Part shown: positions 17,048 through 25,416 of the stretch, piece by piece
How positions within the stretch are numbered: the first letter of the stretch is position 1
Layout of the letters: each line of letters opens with the position of its first letter
Assembly (NCBI RefSeq): GCF_023147585.1
Contig: NZ_JAHXOZ010000016.1
Coordinates: 1 to 53,267, forward strand
Direction of reading: 5' to 3'
Source of the DNA: Micrococcus sp. EYE_212
GTDB lineage: Bacteria > Actinomycetota > Actinomycetes > Actinomycetales > Micrococcaceae
DNA: 53,267 nt
Notes under the pieces: model-generated
Seen by the model: only the letters and a program-made list of their open reading frames with translations
The model's database searches: none
What the model was told of the DNA's origin: nothing
Translations under genes and position numbers: made by a program

Positions 17048-18178
17048 TCAGTGCGCACCCGGGCCCCACGTCGCGCGGAAGTACTGCCGGGCCATGGGGG
17101 CCTGCTCCGCGCTCGCCCCCAGCTCGAGGGCCGCCTCGACCGGCCAGTTCGGGTTCGCGAGGGCCGCCCGCCCCACGCACACGGCGTCCGCCGCGCCGGA
17201 GACGAGCACCTCCTCCACCTCCTGCGGCGTGGTCAGGGAGCCGACGGCGGACACCACCATCCGCTGCGTCCCCTCCTTCACCGCCCGCGCCAGGGGCACC
17301 TGGTAGCCCGGGCCCTTGGGGCCGTGGTACCGGTCGCCCAGGCCCGCGGAGGAGACGTCCATCCAGTGCACGCCCTCCTCCTCGAGGATCCGGGCCAGGC
17401 GCACCGTCTCCTCGATGCCCCAGCCCTCCTCCACCCAGTCGGAGCCGGAGATCCGCACGCCCAGGATCTTGTCCGCGGGCCACACCTCGCGCACGGCCGC
17501 CACGAGCTCGCGCAGGAACCGCGTGCGCCCCTCGAAGTCTCCGCCGTACCCGTCCGTGCGGGTGTTGGTCAGCGGGGAGAGGAACTGGTGGATGAGGTAG
17601 CCGTGTGCGGCGTGCAGCTGCACGGCGCCGAACCCGGCCTCGTCCGCGCGACGGGCGGCGTCCGCGAAGGCGCGCACGGTGCCCGCGACGTCCTGCTCGG
17701 TCATGGCGCGCACGTTCGCCGGCATCGAGGTGGCGGGCACGCCCGAGGGCGAGAGGGTCGCCCACGCGTCGGGGCCCTCCATGATCGGCTCGCCCGCGGG
17801 CACGCCCGGGTGCATGGGCACGGTGGAGGCCTTCGCTCCGGCGTGGCCCAGCTGGACCGCGGGCACCGCGCCCTCGGCGGCGACGTACGCGGCGATCGGC
17901 GCCCACGCGTCCCGCTGCTCGTCGTTCCACAGGCCGGTGTCCCACGCGGAGATGCGCCCCTCGGGCGTCACCGCCGTCGCCTCCGCCACCACGATCCCGA
18001 AGCCGCCCGCAGCCCGTGCCCCCAGGTGCTGGAAGTGCCAGCCGTGGGGGACGCCGTCGCGGGCCTCGCACGCGTACATGCACATGGGCGGCAGGATCAG
18101 GCGGTTGCGCACCTCGACGCCGTTGATCGTCAGCGGCTCGAGGATCGCGGGCAGGGCGGGAGAGGTCGCGTCGGTCAT
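17048..18178 (-). CDS. NADH:flavin oxidoreductase, old yellow enzyme family (YqjM-like), 376 aa
   Basis: This is a single FMN TIM-barrel protein of usual length. Visible elements are NRLILPPMCMYAC (N-terminal FMN-binding strand with the YqjM-type Cys), HFQHLGARAAGGFGIVVAEA, AVQLGHAGAKAS, FGAVQLHAAHGYLIHQFLSP, TDGYGGDFEGRTRFLRELV and DAVCVGRAALANPNW. The H-A-A-H pair and the Y/R residues match the active site of class-III enzymes that reduce activated alkenes. The physiological substrate is unknown. TAAGGT lies six bases before the ATG (18185-18190), so expression is probably leaderless, divergent from the small gene at 18252. Confidence 0.92.
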   Translation of the reverse strand: MTDATSPALPAILEPLTINGVEVRNRLILPPMCMYACEARDGVPHGWHFQHLGARAAGGFGIVVAEATAVTPEGRISAWDTGLWNDEQRDAWAPIAAYVAAEGAVPAVQLGHAGAKASTVPMHPGVPAGEPIMEGPDAWATLSPSGVPATSMPANVRAMTEQDVAGTVRAFADAARRADEAGFGAVQLHAAHGYLIHQFLSPLTNTRTDGYGGDFEGRTRFLRELVAAVREVWPADKILGVRISGSDWVEEGWGIEETVRLARILEEEGVHWMDVSSAGLGDRYHGPKGPGYQVPLARAVKEGTQRMVVSAVGSLTTPQEVEEVLVSGAADAVCVGRAALANPNWPVEAALELGASAEQAPMARQYFRATWGPGAH

Positions 18179-18184
18179 GGCCTC

Positions 18185-18245
18185 ACCTTACGAGGGCCCC
18201 CGGACCCCGGACCCCGGAGGCCGTGCGGCGCCGCCTCGCTACCCT
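18185..18245. promoter_or_regulatory. Divergent leaderless promoter pair
   Basis: On the minus strand TAAGGT (18190-18185) is followed after six bases by the ATG at 18178. On the plus strand TACCCT (18240-18245) is followed after six bases by the ATG at 18252. Neither start has a Shine-Dalgarno sequence. Confidence 0.55.
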
Positions 18246-18251
18246 GGCGGC

Positions 18252-18569
18252 ATGCCCTCCTACCGCACCCGTCTGCAGATCGGCGACCTCCGCCCCGGCC
18301 ATCGCCCCGAGGAGGTCATGGACCTCGCCGAGGCCGCCGTGCAGGCCACGCACGTGCTCGCCGCGAAGGACGTCGAGGTCGTCTCCCGAGTGCCGCGCAT
18401 CGTGCTGCGCTTCACCGTCCCCGCCTCGCACCGCGCGGGGGAGGACGCCGAGGCCGTGGGCGTCGGCGCGCGGATGGCGGAGGCGGTGTCCGGCGTCGCC
18501 GTCACGGGGCGCCTGGACGTCCTGCGGCGAGACGGCGGCCGCTGGGTCCCGGTGCACGCCGCGCCGTGA
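18252..18569 (+). CDS. Small unknown protein, 105 aa
   Basis: The product alternates strand and helix: MPSYRTRLQIGDLRPGHRPE, EVMDLAEAAVQATHVLAAKD, VEVVSRVPRIVLRFTVPAS, AGEDAEAVGVGARMAEAVSG, VAVTGRLDVLRRDGGRWVPV. This beta-alpha-beta-beta-alpha-beta order suggests a ferredoxin-like fold, perhaps a small-molecule or RNA-binding module; I do not recognise the family. No Shine-Dalgarno sequence is present, but TACCCT lies six bases before the ATG. Strong third-position G/C bias supports real coding. It converges on the coiled-coil membrane protein gene. Confidence 0.7.
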   Translation: MPSYRTRLQIGDLRPGHRPEEVMDLAEAAVQATHVLAAKDVEVVSRVPRIVLRFTVPASHRAGEDAEAVGVGARMAEAVSGVAVTGRLDVLRRDGGRWVPVHAAP

Positions 18570-18613
18570 GGGTGACGCGCCCTGAGCACACGGGGGACAC
18601 CGCGCTGCGCCGT

Positions 18614-18637
18614 CGACCGGCCGCGCGACGCCGGTCG
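18614..18637. terminator. Small bidirectional hairpin between convergent genes
   Basis: CGACCGG (18614-18620) pairs with CCGGTCG (18631-18637) around a ten-base loop, between the stops at 18569 and 18642. Confidence 0.4.
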
Positions 18638-18641
18638 GGGC

Positions 18642-20804
18642 TCAGGGGGTGAGGCCCGCGTCCCGCTCCACCTGGCGCACCCACGAGCGGCGCACGGCGA
18701 CGGCGAGCACGAGGGCGAGGGCCCCGAACACGGCGGTGAGGCCGACCCAGGCGCTCTGCTCGGCACCGAGCGGGGGCGGCAGCAGGCGCGGGAGGCCGAG
18801 GTTCAGCAGGGTCCAGCCCATGCCCAGCGCGACCCCCATGCGGCCGCGATCCGTCAGCGCCAGGTGCAGGCCGAGGACCAGCACGGCCAGCAGCAGGAGG
18901 GTGGCGAAGAGCTCAGTGGGGAACCACGTCAGGGCCACGCCCCACGCGTTCAGCGCCGAGCCCAGCGTGGTGGGCAGGCCGGCCAGCAGGACACCGGCGA
19001 GCAGACCGGCGGCGCCGTCGGTGACCACCCGCTCCGCGCCCGTGCGCGCGGGCCGGTCCGTGAGACGCCGGATCACGCGCACCATCAGCGCCAGGGCCAC
19101 CAGCCACACCAGCACCTCGAGCCCCCACGGGACGAGCACGGCGAGCGGGAACCACGTGCTGACGGCCAGGAGCGCGCCGGCCAGGGGCCAGCCGACCTCC
19201 CGCTGCCGTGAGGAGGCCGCCTGCCCGGGGGCCCACTGGTGGAGCACGTGCACACCCACCGCCGCCCACAGCCCCGGCCACACGAGCGGGTGCAGCGGAT
19301 ACAGGGAGAAGACGGTGGTGGTGAAGCCGTAGCGGCCGTCGTGTGCGGCGCGGTAGGAGCCGAAGTCCAGGGCGTCCAGCCCGGGGAGGCGGCCGAACAG
19401 GCCCAGGCCCCACGCGCCGGCGAGCACGAACACCAGCCACGCGAGCGTCAGGCCGGCCTGCCGCCGGCGGTCCTTGGCCGTCGCCGCGCGGCGCGGCTCG
19501 GGCGCACCCAGGGGCGCAGTGTAGGACGGGATCAGGGGGATCGCCGCGGTCGTGGGGCCGTCGGGTGCCGGCGCAGGAGCGGCCGCCGAGCGGATGGCCT
19601 CGGCCTTCGTGCTCAGGCGGTCCCGGCGGCGCCACTCGGGCAGCGCGACGCGGGCGCGGGCGAACAGCTCCTCGTCCGTCACGTCCTCGTCCGGGTGGGC
19701 GAGGAAGGGCCGCTGGGACGCCACGGGGATGATCTCCGGGCCCTCGAGCTCGCGCGCCGCCCGGTAGAGGGCCTGCGACTCCCGGTCCTGGTGGGCGCGC
19801 AGCCGGCTCGCCTCCTCGAGGGCCTGCTGGTCGCCCAGGTGGCGCTCGCGGTCGGCGAGCAGGCGAGCCTGGCTCAGGGCGCGGTCCGCGGAGTGCCCGG
19901 CGTAGCGGCGCGCGCGCTCGATCGAGCGCCGGCGCGCCTCCTCCGCCTCCCGGCCCAGACGCTCCTCCTCCGCGCGGCGGCGGCGGCGCTCGGCCTCCTC
20001 GGCGGCCGCGGCGTCCTGGCGGGCGCGCTCGCGCTCGTCGGCCTCGCGGCGCAGGCGTTCGGCCTCCACGCGTGCCGCGTGGCGCCGGCGCTCCTCCTCC
20101 GCCAGGAGCCGGGCGTGCTCGGCCTCGGCGCGCCGGCGCTCACGCTCGGCGGCCTCCGCCTCCTCCCGGGCGCGACGCTCGGCCTGGACGCGGGCGCGCT
20201 CGGCGGCCACCTCCGCCTCGCGGCGGCGCCTCTCCTCCCGCTCCTGGCGGTGGCGGGCGGCCTCCTCGGCCTGGCGGGCCTTCTGCTCGGCGCTCGCGCG
20301 GCGCTGGCGCTCGGCCTCCCGCTGCCGGCGGGCCCGCTGCTCCCCCTTGCGGCGGCGGGCGAGCTCGGCGGCGCGGCGACGGCGCTCCTGCTCCTCGGCC
20401 TTCTCCAGCGCCAGGGCCTCGGCCGCGCGCCCGGGGTCGACCGTCGGGGCCGCCTCGGGCTCCACCGGGCGGTGGCCGAGGGTCCCCACGAGGGGCGTGG
20501 TGAAGCGGGCGAGGTCCTGGCCGCCGATCCGGTCGAGGATGGCACGCAGGTCTCCGTGGGAGCGCTGGCCCGCCGGCGAGCCCTCCGCGCGCAGGCTGTC
20601 CATGGCGGCGTTGACGTCCGCGCGGCGGCCCTCACGAGTGGTGCGCTGGGCGGGCGTCTCCGGGCGCGTCGGCGTGCCGCGCAGGGCGCGCGCGTGGCGC
20701 TTGATCTGCCGGCGGGAGATCTCCCCGGGGGCGGCGAGCGCGTGCCGCGGGCGCGAGCGAGGGCTCTCGGAGGACTCCGCGGGCTCGGGAGACGCGCCGG
20801 TCAT
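18642..20804 (-). CDS. Large protein: long Glu/Arg/Ala coiled coil fused to a multi-span membrane domain, 720 aa
   Basis: The ATG at 20804 overlaps the dedA-like stop as ATGA and has AAGGGGG upstream. Residues about 1-120 are basic and disordered (SRRQIKRHARALRGTPTRPE). Residues about 130-330 are an almost uninterrupted charged helix (EKAEEQERRRRAAELARRRK, AERQRRASAEQKARQAEEAA and so on), a predicted coiled coil. Residues about 450-720 hold roughly seven hydrophobic segments (LTLAWLVFVLAGAWGLGLFG, WPLAGALLAVSTWFPLAVLV, AAGLLAGVLLAGLPTTLGSA, ATLLLLAVLVLGLHLAL, VGLTAVFGALALVLAVAV). The pattern VFSLYPLHPLVWPGLWAAVG plus HQWAPGQAASSRQREVGWP resembles large actinobacterial TspO-like (tryptophan-rich sensory) proteins. 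The fusion is unusual; the function is unknown. It is the last gene of the rluA-dedA operon. Confidence 0.75.
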   Translation of the reverse strand: MTGASPEPAESSESPRSRPRHALAAPGEISRRQIKRHARALRGTPTRPETPAQRTTREGRRADVNAAMDSLRAEGSPAGQRSHGDLRAILDRIGGQDLARFTTPLVGTLGHRPVEPEAAPTVDPGRAAEALALEKAEEQERRRRAAELARRRKGEQRARRQREAERQRRASAEQKARQAEEAARHRQEREERRRREAEVAAERARVQAERRAREEAEAAERERRRAEAEHARLLAEEERRRHAARVEAERLRREADERERARQDAAAAEEAERRRRRAEEERLGREAEEARRRSIERARRYAGHSADRALSQARLLADRERHLGDQQALEEASRLRAHQDRESQALYRAARELEGPEIIPVASQRPFLAHPDEDVTDEELFARARVALPEWRRRDRLSTKAEAIRSAAAPAPAPDGPTTAAIPLIPSYTAPLGAPEPRRAATAKDRRRQAGLTLAWLVFVLAGAWGLGLFGRLPGLDALDFGSYRAAHDGRYGFTTTVFSLYPLHPLVWPGLWAAVGVHVLHQWAPGQAASSRQREVGWPLAGALLAVSTWFPLAVLVPWGLEVLVWLVALALMVRVIRRLTDRPARTGAERVVTDGAAGLLAGVLLAGLPTTLGSALNAWGVALTWFPTELFATLLLLAVLVLGLHLALTDRGRMGVALGMGWTLLNLGLPRLLPPPLGAEQSAWVGLTAVFGALALVLAVAVRRSWVRQVERDAGLTP

Positions 20805-21442
20805 GCTGCCCCCTTCCCGGATCGTCGGCGCCATGCCACGATCCCCGCGATGATCATCCCTGCAAGGGTACCCAACGCCACCCCCACCAGTGCCGACGCC
20901 CACCAGGGGAGCCCGGTGGTCTGACCGGACACCCACCCGAGCCCCACCATGTAGACGCTCCAGGTCAGCGAGCCGAGGCCGGAGAGCCACAGGAACACGG
21001 GCCACCGGATGCCCGCGATCCCCGCCGCGGCCATGGAGGCGGTGCGCCCGCCGGAGACGAACCGCAGCACGAACAGCCCCGCGAGGCCCGTGGCCGGCCC
21101 GGCCTTGACCAGCAGGGAGCGGATCCCGCGGTGCACCCAGCGGCCCCACGCCCAGCGGTCGAGGCGTCTGGCCAGCCCGTGCCGGAAGAGCGCGTACAGG
21201 CCGATGTCGCCCGCCCAGCAGCCGAGCCACGCGGCGAGGACGGACGCCCACAGGCTGACCCGGCCCGCCAGCGCGAGCGAGCCCGAGCCGATCACCAGGA
21301 TCTCCGACGGCACCGGCGGGACGGGCGCGTCGAGGGCCACGAGCAGCGCCGTGAGCGGGTGGAACCACGCGCCGAGGCGGTCCAGGAGGTCCGCGGGTCC
21401 GGTCTCCGCGGAGGCCGCCGCCAGGGCGGTCATGGCCGTCAT
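20801..21442 (-). CDS. DedA/VTT family membrane protein, 213 aa
   Basis: DedA-family features are visible: PLTALLVALDAPVPPVPSEI with the acidic residue of the E..VP.PSE-like motif, WASVLAAWLGCWAGDIGLYA, FRHGLARRLDRWAWGRWVHR (the conserved membrane Arg region), GLAGLFVLRFVSGGRTASMA and a C-terminal helix LVGVALGTLAGMIIAGIVAW with a basic tail. The G..D...Y..GR layout and the R-F-x-S-G-G-R motif are typical of undecaprenyl-phosphate or lipid flippases of this superfamily (family knowledge). It is translationally coupled to the pseudouridine synthase upstream (ATGA at 21439-21442) and to the coiled-coil membrane protein downstream (ATGA at 20801-20804). Confidence 0.88.
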   Translation of the reverse strand: MTAMTALAAASAETGPADLLDRLGAWFHPLTALLVALDAPVPPVPSEILVIGSGSLALAGRVSLWASVLAAWLGCWAGDIGLYALFRHGLARRLDRWAWGRWVHRGIRSLLVKAGPATGLAGLFVLRFVSGGRTASMAAAGIAGIRWPVFLWLSGLGSLTWSVYMVGLGWVSGQTTGLPWWASALVGVALGTLAGMIIAGIVAWRRRSGKGAA

Positions 21443-22491
21443 CGCGGACGCTCCTGGAGCTGTGCCGGGGAGGCGAAGGTGCGCGGCTCGCCCGTGACCG
21501 GGTCGGTGAAGCTCAGGGACCGAGAGAGCAGCTGGAGCGGGCGGGCGAGGTCGTCCGGCGCGGCGTCCAGCAGCTCGGGGTAGAACGGGTCGAAGGCGAT
21601 GCCCAGGCCCAGCGACGCGAGGTGGATCCGCAGCTGGTGCGTCCGCCCCGTGCGCGGGGTGAGCCCGAGGTGCACCACACGCCGCCCCGCGAGCATGCCC
21701 GCCGAGCGTCCGACGCCCAGCACCTCCACGCGCGTCTCCGCGTTGGCCCCGGCGTGGGCCACGTTCGACTTCTTCGTGCGCACCGGCGCCCCGGCGGCCC
21801 GGCCCGAGGCCGCCGCCGGGATCTCCTCGACCACCGACCGCAGGATCCCCCTGTCCTTGCGGATGCGGCTGCGGATGGTCAGGGGGAACCGCGTGAGGCG
21901 GGGGTCGTCGTCGGGGCGGGCCGCGTCGTCGTCGGGGTCCGCGGGCGACTCCGGGAGCACGGCGACCGCCTCGTACCGCTTGGCCACCGCGCGCCGCTCG
22001 AAGAGCAGGTGGTAGGCGCCGCGCGTGGCGGGGTTGGCGGAGAACATGACGACGCCGGCCGTCGCCCGGTCGAGGCGGTGCAGGGGCACGAGGTCGTCGA
22101 GGCCGAGCTCGTTGCGCAGGCGGACCAGCGCGGTCTCCTGGATGAAGCGCCCGCCCGGCGTGGTGGGCAGGAAGTGGGGCTTGTGGATCACCACGAGGTG
22201 CTCGTCCGCGTGGAGGATCTCGTGGGCGACCGGCAGGGGCTGCTCGTCCGGCAGATCGCGGTAGTACCAGAGGTCCTCGTGCGCGCCGAGCGGGGTGTCC
22301 GCGGGGATGGGCGCGCCGTCCACGGCCACGACCTCGCCCGCCGCGAAGCGCCGCCGGATGCCGTCCGGGTCCACGTGGCCGAAGCGGTCCAGCACGTACT
22401 CCTGCACGCTCGCCCAGGGCCCGGAGGAGGGCAGGCGCAGTCGGGTCGCGTTGACGCCGTCGCGCAGGGGAAGGGGGGAGGTCACGGCCAC
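21439..22491 (-). CDS. RluA-family pseudouridine synthase, 350 aa
   Basis: The catalytic Asp motif is HRLDRATAG with D141, followed by VVMFSANPATRGAYHLLFER. Downstream are VEVLGVGRSAGMLAGRRVVH and LTPRTGRTHQLRIHLASLGL, the classical R.HQ.R.H..  pattern of RluA enzymes, which modify rRNA or tRNA uridines. The N-terminal 80 residues hold an S4-like segment (QEYVLDRFGHVDPDGIRRRF, AAGEVVAVDGAPI). A poorly conserved insert (SPADPDDDAARPDDDPRLTR) separates the halves. GTG 22491 is preferred because AATGAT lies six bases upstream, in the leaderless pattern. It is the first gene of a three-gene operon. Confidence 0.92.
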   Translation of the reverse strand: MAVTSPLPLRDGVNATRLRLPSSGPWASVQEYVLDRFGHVDPDGIRRRFAAGEVVAVDGAPIPADTPLGAHEDLWYYRDLPDEQPLPVAHEILHADEHLVVIHKPHFLPTTPGGRFIQETALVRLRNELGLDDLVPLHRLDRATAGVVMFSANPATRGAYHLLFERRAVAKRYEAVAVLPESPADPDDDAARPDDDPRLTRFPLTIRSRIRKDRGILRSVVEEIPAAASGRAAGAPVRTKKSNVAHAGANAETRVEVLGVGRSAGMLAGRRVVHLGLTPRTGRTHQLRIHLASLGLGIAFDPFYPELLDAAPDDLARPLQLLSRSLSFTDPVTGEPRTFASPAQLQERPR

Positions 22492-22530
22492 GGCCCCATC
22501 ATTCCAGGCCGGGTGGACGGGCCCGCGCAG

Positions 22531-23781
22531 TCAGCCCTTCACGGGGGAGCCGGTGCCGGTGGTCTCGTCGCCGCTCTCGGGGGAGCGGTCGCGCGGGCCC
22601 AGCACCACGACCTCGTCGGCCGGCTCAGCCTTTCCGAACACCTCGCGCGCCGGGACGTGCCCGCCGACGTCGACGATGACCGTGTCCAGCACCGCGCCGG
22701 AGGGGACCGTGGCGTCGCCGAGGAGAAGGGATCCGCGCACCGTGGCGCCGGCCTCGACCACCACGCCCGGGCCGACCACGGAGTCCACGACCTCGCCCGC
22801 GATGCGGCAGCCCGGGCCGAGCAGTGAGCCGGTGACTCGCGCGTCGGGGGCCACCCACGCCGGGGGCGACTGGCGTGCGTTGGTGAGCAGCGGCCAGCCC
22901 TCGGCGGTGAGGTCCAGCCCGGTGCCGTCGAGGATCTCGCGGTGGGCCCGGAAGAACGCGTCGAGCGTGCCGATGTCCCGCCAGTAGCCCTCGAGGCGGT
23001 GCTCGCGGACCCGCCCGCGGTCCACGAACGCGGGGATGATGCTCTCCCCGTAGTCGCCGAGCGAGCCGCCGACCGGATCGCCGTCCTCGTCGGTCTCGCC
23101 GTCCTCCTTGGTGCCGGCCTCGTCCTCGGCGGCCAGGAGCTCGCCCACCACCTCGGAGAGCGCCGCGACGTCGAACACGAACACCTCCGTGGCCACGAGC
23201 GAGCCCTCGGGGTCCTCGGGCTTGTAGTCGTAGGCGGTGACGGCGCCGTCGTCGTCGGCCTGGACCACGCCGAAGCGGGAGGGGTCCTCGTCCGTCCGGG
23301 TGGTCACGACGGTGAGCTCCGCGCCCGAGGCCGCGTGCTCGGCCAGCACGGGGCGCAGGTCCAGCTGGTAGAGGTGGTCCGCGGACATCACGACGACGGT
23401 GCTCGCCCCGAACTGCTCGAGGACGGGCACCTGCTGGGCGATCGCGTGGCCGTTGCCGCGGGAGAAGCCCTCTTCGGCGCGGCCCTGCGCGGGAGGCAGG
23501 ATCCGCAGGCCGTGGCGCGTGCCGTCGAGGTCCCAGGGGCGGCCGCCGGCCAGGTGCTGGTTCAGCGTGAACGGGCGGTACTGCTCCACGATCCACACGT
23601 CCTGCAGCCCCGAGTGCGCGAGGTTGGACAGCGCGACGTCGATCAGCCGGTACTGGCCCGCGAGCGGGACCATCGGCTTGGCACGGGCCTGCGTCAGCGG
23701 CATGAGACGCCCGCCGGTGCCGCCGGCGAGCACGAGCGCGACCGTGGCGCCCTCCGGGTCCTGGGGAAACGGGTCAGCCAT
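22531..23781 (-). CDS. glgC: Glucose-1-phosphate adenylyltransferase, 416 aa
   Basis: It makes ADP-glucose for glycogen (or, in actinobacteria, maltose-1-phosphate routes). The nucleotidyltransferase signature is at residues about 18-45: LAGGTGGRLMPLTQARAKPM, VPLAGQYRLIDVALSNL. Further matches are GLQDVWIVEQYRPFTLNQHL, QGRAEEGFSRGNGHAIAQQ, VVVMSADHLYQLD, DDGAVTAYDYKPEDPEGSLV, LEGYWRDIGTLDAFFRAHRE and a C-terminal left-handed beta-helix. The GGTGG..MPLT variant (M for L) is slightly unusual. An acidic insert (AAEDEAGTKEDGETDEDGDP) lies before the YGESIIPAFVDRGRV region. TACGGT six bases before ATG 23781 indicates its own leaderless promoter inside the intergenic gap after nei. Confidence 0.95.
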   Translation of the reverse strand: MADPFPQDPEGATVALVLAGGTGGRLMPLTQARAKPMVPLAGQYRLIDVALSNLAHSGLQDVWIVEQYRPFTLNQHLAGGRPWDLDGTRHGLRILPPAQGRAEEGFSRGNGHAIAQQVPVLEQFGASTVVVMSADHLYQLDLRPVLAEHAASGAELTVVTTRTDEDPSRFGVVQADDDGAVTAYDYKPEDPEGSLVATEVFVFDVAALSEVVGELLAAEDEAGTKEDGETDEDGDPVGGSLGDYGESIIPAFVDRGRVREHRLEGYWRDIGTLDAFFRAHREILDGTGLDLTAEGWPLLTNARQSPPAWVAPDARVTGSLLGPGCRIAGEVVDSVVGPGVVVEAGATVRGSLLLGDATVPSGAVLDTVIVDVGGHVPAREVFGKAEPADEVVVLGPRDRSPESGDETTGTGSPVKG

Positions 23782-23794
23782 GTGACCACCGTAG

Positions 23795-24694
23795 TCACCA
23801 CTGGCAGTTCGGGCACCACCACAGCTGCCGCTCGGCGTCCTCGGGGGAACCGTAGTCCTCCTTGCGCACGCGCCCGCCGCAGCGCAGGCACGGGAAGCGA
23901 TCGTGGCCGTAGACCCAGTAGCTCGGCTGCCGGCCGCGAGGCGGTCCGTCGAGGACCTCGATCGCGAACGGCCGGGACTCGTTGCGGCGGACATGCGTCG
24001 TGGCCCGCTGTGAACCGATCACCGGCGACGCCGGCGGGACGTTGGCGCGCAGCAGGTCCCCGGCCAGCAGGACGAGTCCCGGGACGTCGTCGACCTCGCC
24101 GATCGGGCGGTGGGGGTCGATCCCGGCGAGCAGCAGCGTCTCGCAGCGGTAGATGTTGCCGATCCCGGAGACGAGGCGCTGGTCCAGCAGGGCCAGCCCC
24201 ACGGGACGCCCGGGCCGCTCGGTCAGGCGGCGCACGCCCTCGGCGAGCAGTGCCGCGGCGGTGGCGGGGTCGGCCCACCCGGGGTCGAGCAGGTCGGGGC
24301 CCAGGTGGCCCACCACCGTGTGCTCGCGATCCGTGCGGACGAGCTCGAGCAGGCCCAGCTGCGCGCCGATCACGCGGTGCTCGTCCGTCTCCAGCACGCA
24401 CCGCACCTGCCACGCGGGCGCGCCCCAGGGCGCGTCGAGGCCGGAGTCGAGCCAGCGCCCCTCCATCTTCAGGTGGGAGATCAGTGTGAGGGGCGCGGCG
24501 CCGTCGTCCTCGGCGGGTGGCGTGAGCCGCATCAGCAGGTACTTGGCCAGCGGCCGCACCTCGGCCACCGTCCACTCCTCGAGGCGCGCGGTGGCGTGCC
24601 GGGGCACGCGCAGGTCAGCATGCCGCAGCACCCGTCCCGCGAGCAGGGGGCGCAGGCGGTGCGCGGCGCGGACGAGGGAGTCGCCCTCGGGCAT
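23795..24694 (-). CDS. nei: Fpg/Nei-family DNA glycosylase (endonuclease VIII-like), 299 aa
   Basis: The essential N-terminus is MPEGDSLVRAAHRLRPLLAG, with Pro2 and Glu3 as catalytic residues. The lysine of the beta-hairpin is in EVRPLAKYLLMRL. The H2TH region is LVSGIGNIYRCETLLLAGID. The zinc finger is complete: CLRCGGRVRK then WWCPNCQW at the very C-terminus. The PEGDS start and the layout match the actinobacterial Nei2 branch that removes oxidised pyrimidines. The gene lies between a VOC protein and glgC in the same orientation, with a 13-base gap before glgC. It has no clear promoter of its own, so it may be read from the upstream gene. Confidence 0.92.
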   Translation of the reverse strand: MPEGDSLVRAAHRLRPLLAGRVLRHADLRVPRHATARLEEWTVAEVRPLAKYLLMRLTPPAEDDGAAPLTLISHLKMEGRWLDSGLDAPWGAPAWQVRCVLETDEHRVIGAQLGLLELVRTDREHTVVGHLGPDLLDPGWADPATAAALLAEGVRRLTERPGRPVGLALLDQRLVSGIGNIYRCETLLLAGIDPHRPIGEVDDVPGLVLLAGDLLRANVPPASPVIGSQRATTHVRRNESRPFAIEVLDGPPRGRQPSYWVYGHDRFPCLRCGGRVRKEDYGSPEDAERQLWWCPNCQW

Positions 24695-24721
24695 GTCAGG
24701 CCACCGCCACGACGGCGGCGC

Positions 24722-25291
24722 TCACACCGCGTTGAGCTGCCACGTCACGCCGAAGCGGTCGGCCACCCACGCGAAGCGGCGGGAGAAGCCGTAGTCGTCC
24801 GGGGGCATGAGGTCGGCGCCGCCGCCGGAGACGAGGGCGTCGTGGATCGCGTTCACCGCCGTGGGGTCCGGCAGCTCCACGAAGAGGCTGATCGAGGGGG
24901 TGAAGGAGAAGCCGTGCGGGGTGAACGAGTCGAAGAAGCGCAGCCGCTGGCCCGCGATCTCGAGCTCGCCGTGCGAGACCTTGCCCGCCCACTCGGCGCC
25001 GCGGGGCGTCGAGTCGTCGAACAGGTCGCGGCGGACCTCGGTGACTGGCAGGTGCTCCACGAACACGGTGAGGTAGGCGTCCATGGCGGCGCCGGCGTCC
25101 CCCTCGAACATGAGGAACGGCGTCACGGAGGGCTCGGAGGGGTGCGGCATGGACTCGCCGAGGAGCTCGGCCTCGGGGTCGGCGCCGAACGGGCCGTCCG
25201 GCTCGGACGGGGCCACGGGATCCGTGCCGGCCAGTCCGCTCGCGGGGTCGTGCGTCAGGGTGTCCTCGGCGGTGCTCGGGTTCTCGCTCAT
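24722..25291 (-). CDS. VOC-family (PhnB-like) protein with N-terminal extension, 189 aa
   Basis: The core (residues about 55-189) fits the PhnB/glyoxalase-like fold: VTPFLMFEGDAGAAMDAYLT, WAGKVSHGELEIAGQRLRFF, SPFTP-like DSFTPHGFSFTPSISLFVEL, NAIHDALVSGGGADLMPPDD, YGFSRRFAWVADRFGVTWQL. These proteins bind a metal or small molecule; the activity is not predictable. The 55-residue N-terminal extension is acidic and disordered and not part of the fold, which suggests a later addition. The start is supported by TAGGTT seven bases before ATG 25291 (25299-25304). Confidence 0.85.
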   Translation of the reverse strand: MSENPSTAEDTLTHDPASGLAGTDPVAPSEPDGPFGADPEAELLGESMPHPSEPSVTPFLMFEGDAGAAMDAYLTVFVEHLPVTEVRRDLFDDSTPRGAEWAGKVSHGELEIAGQRLRFFDSFTPHGFSFTPSISLFVELPDPTAVNAIHDALVSGGGADLMPPDDYGFSRRFAWVADRFGVTWQLNAV

Positions 25292-25416
25292 GGGCGCGAA
25301 CCTACCCGGCGCCGCCCGGTGCTGTCGTGCGCCCGCCGCCCGAGCCGCCACGCCTCCCGCGTGACGCCATGATGACGCGCCGCGGCTGCGGTGGGGCCTC
25401 CCCACGACGGCCTGCC

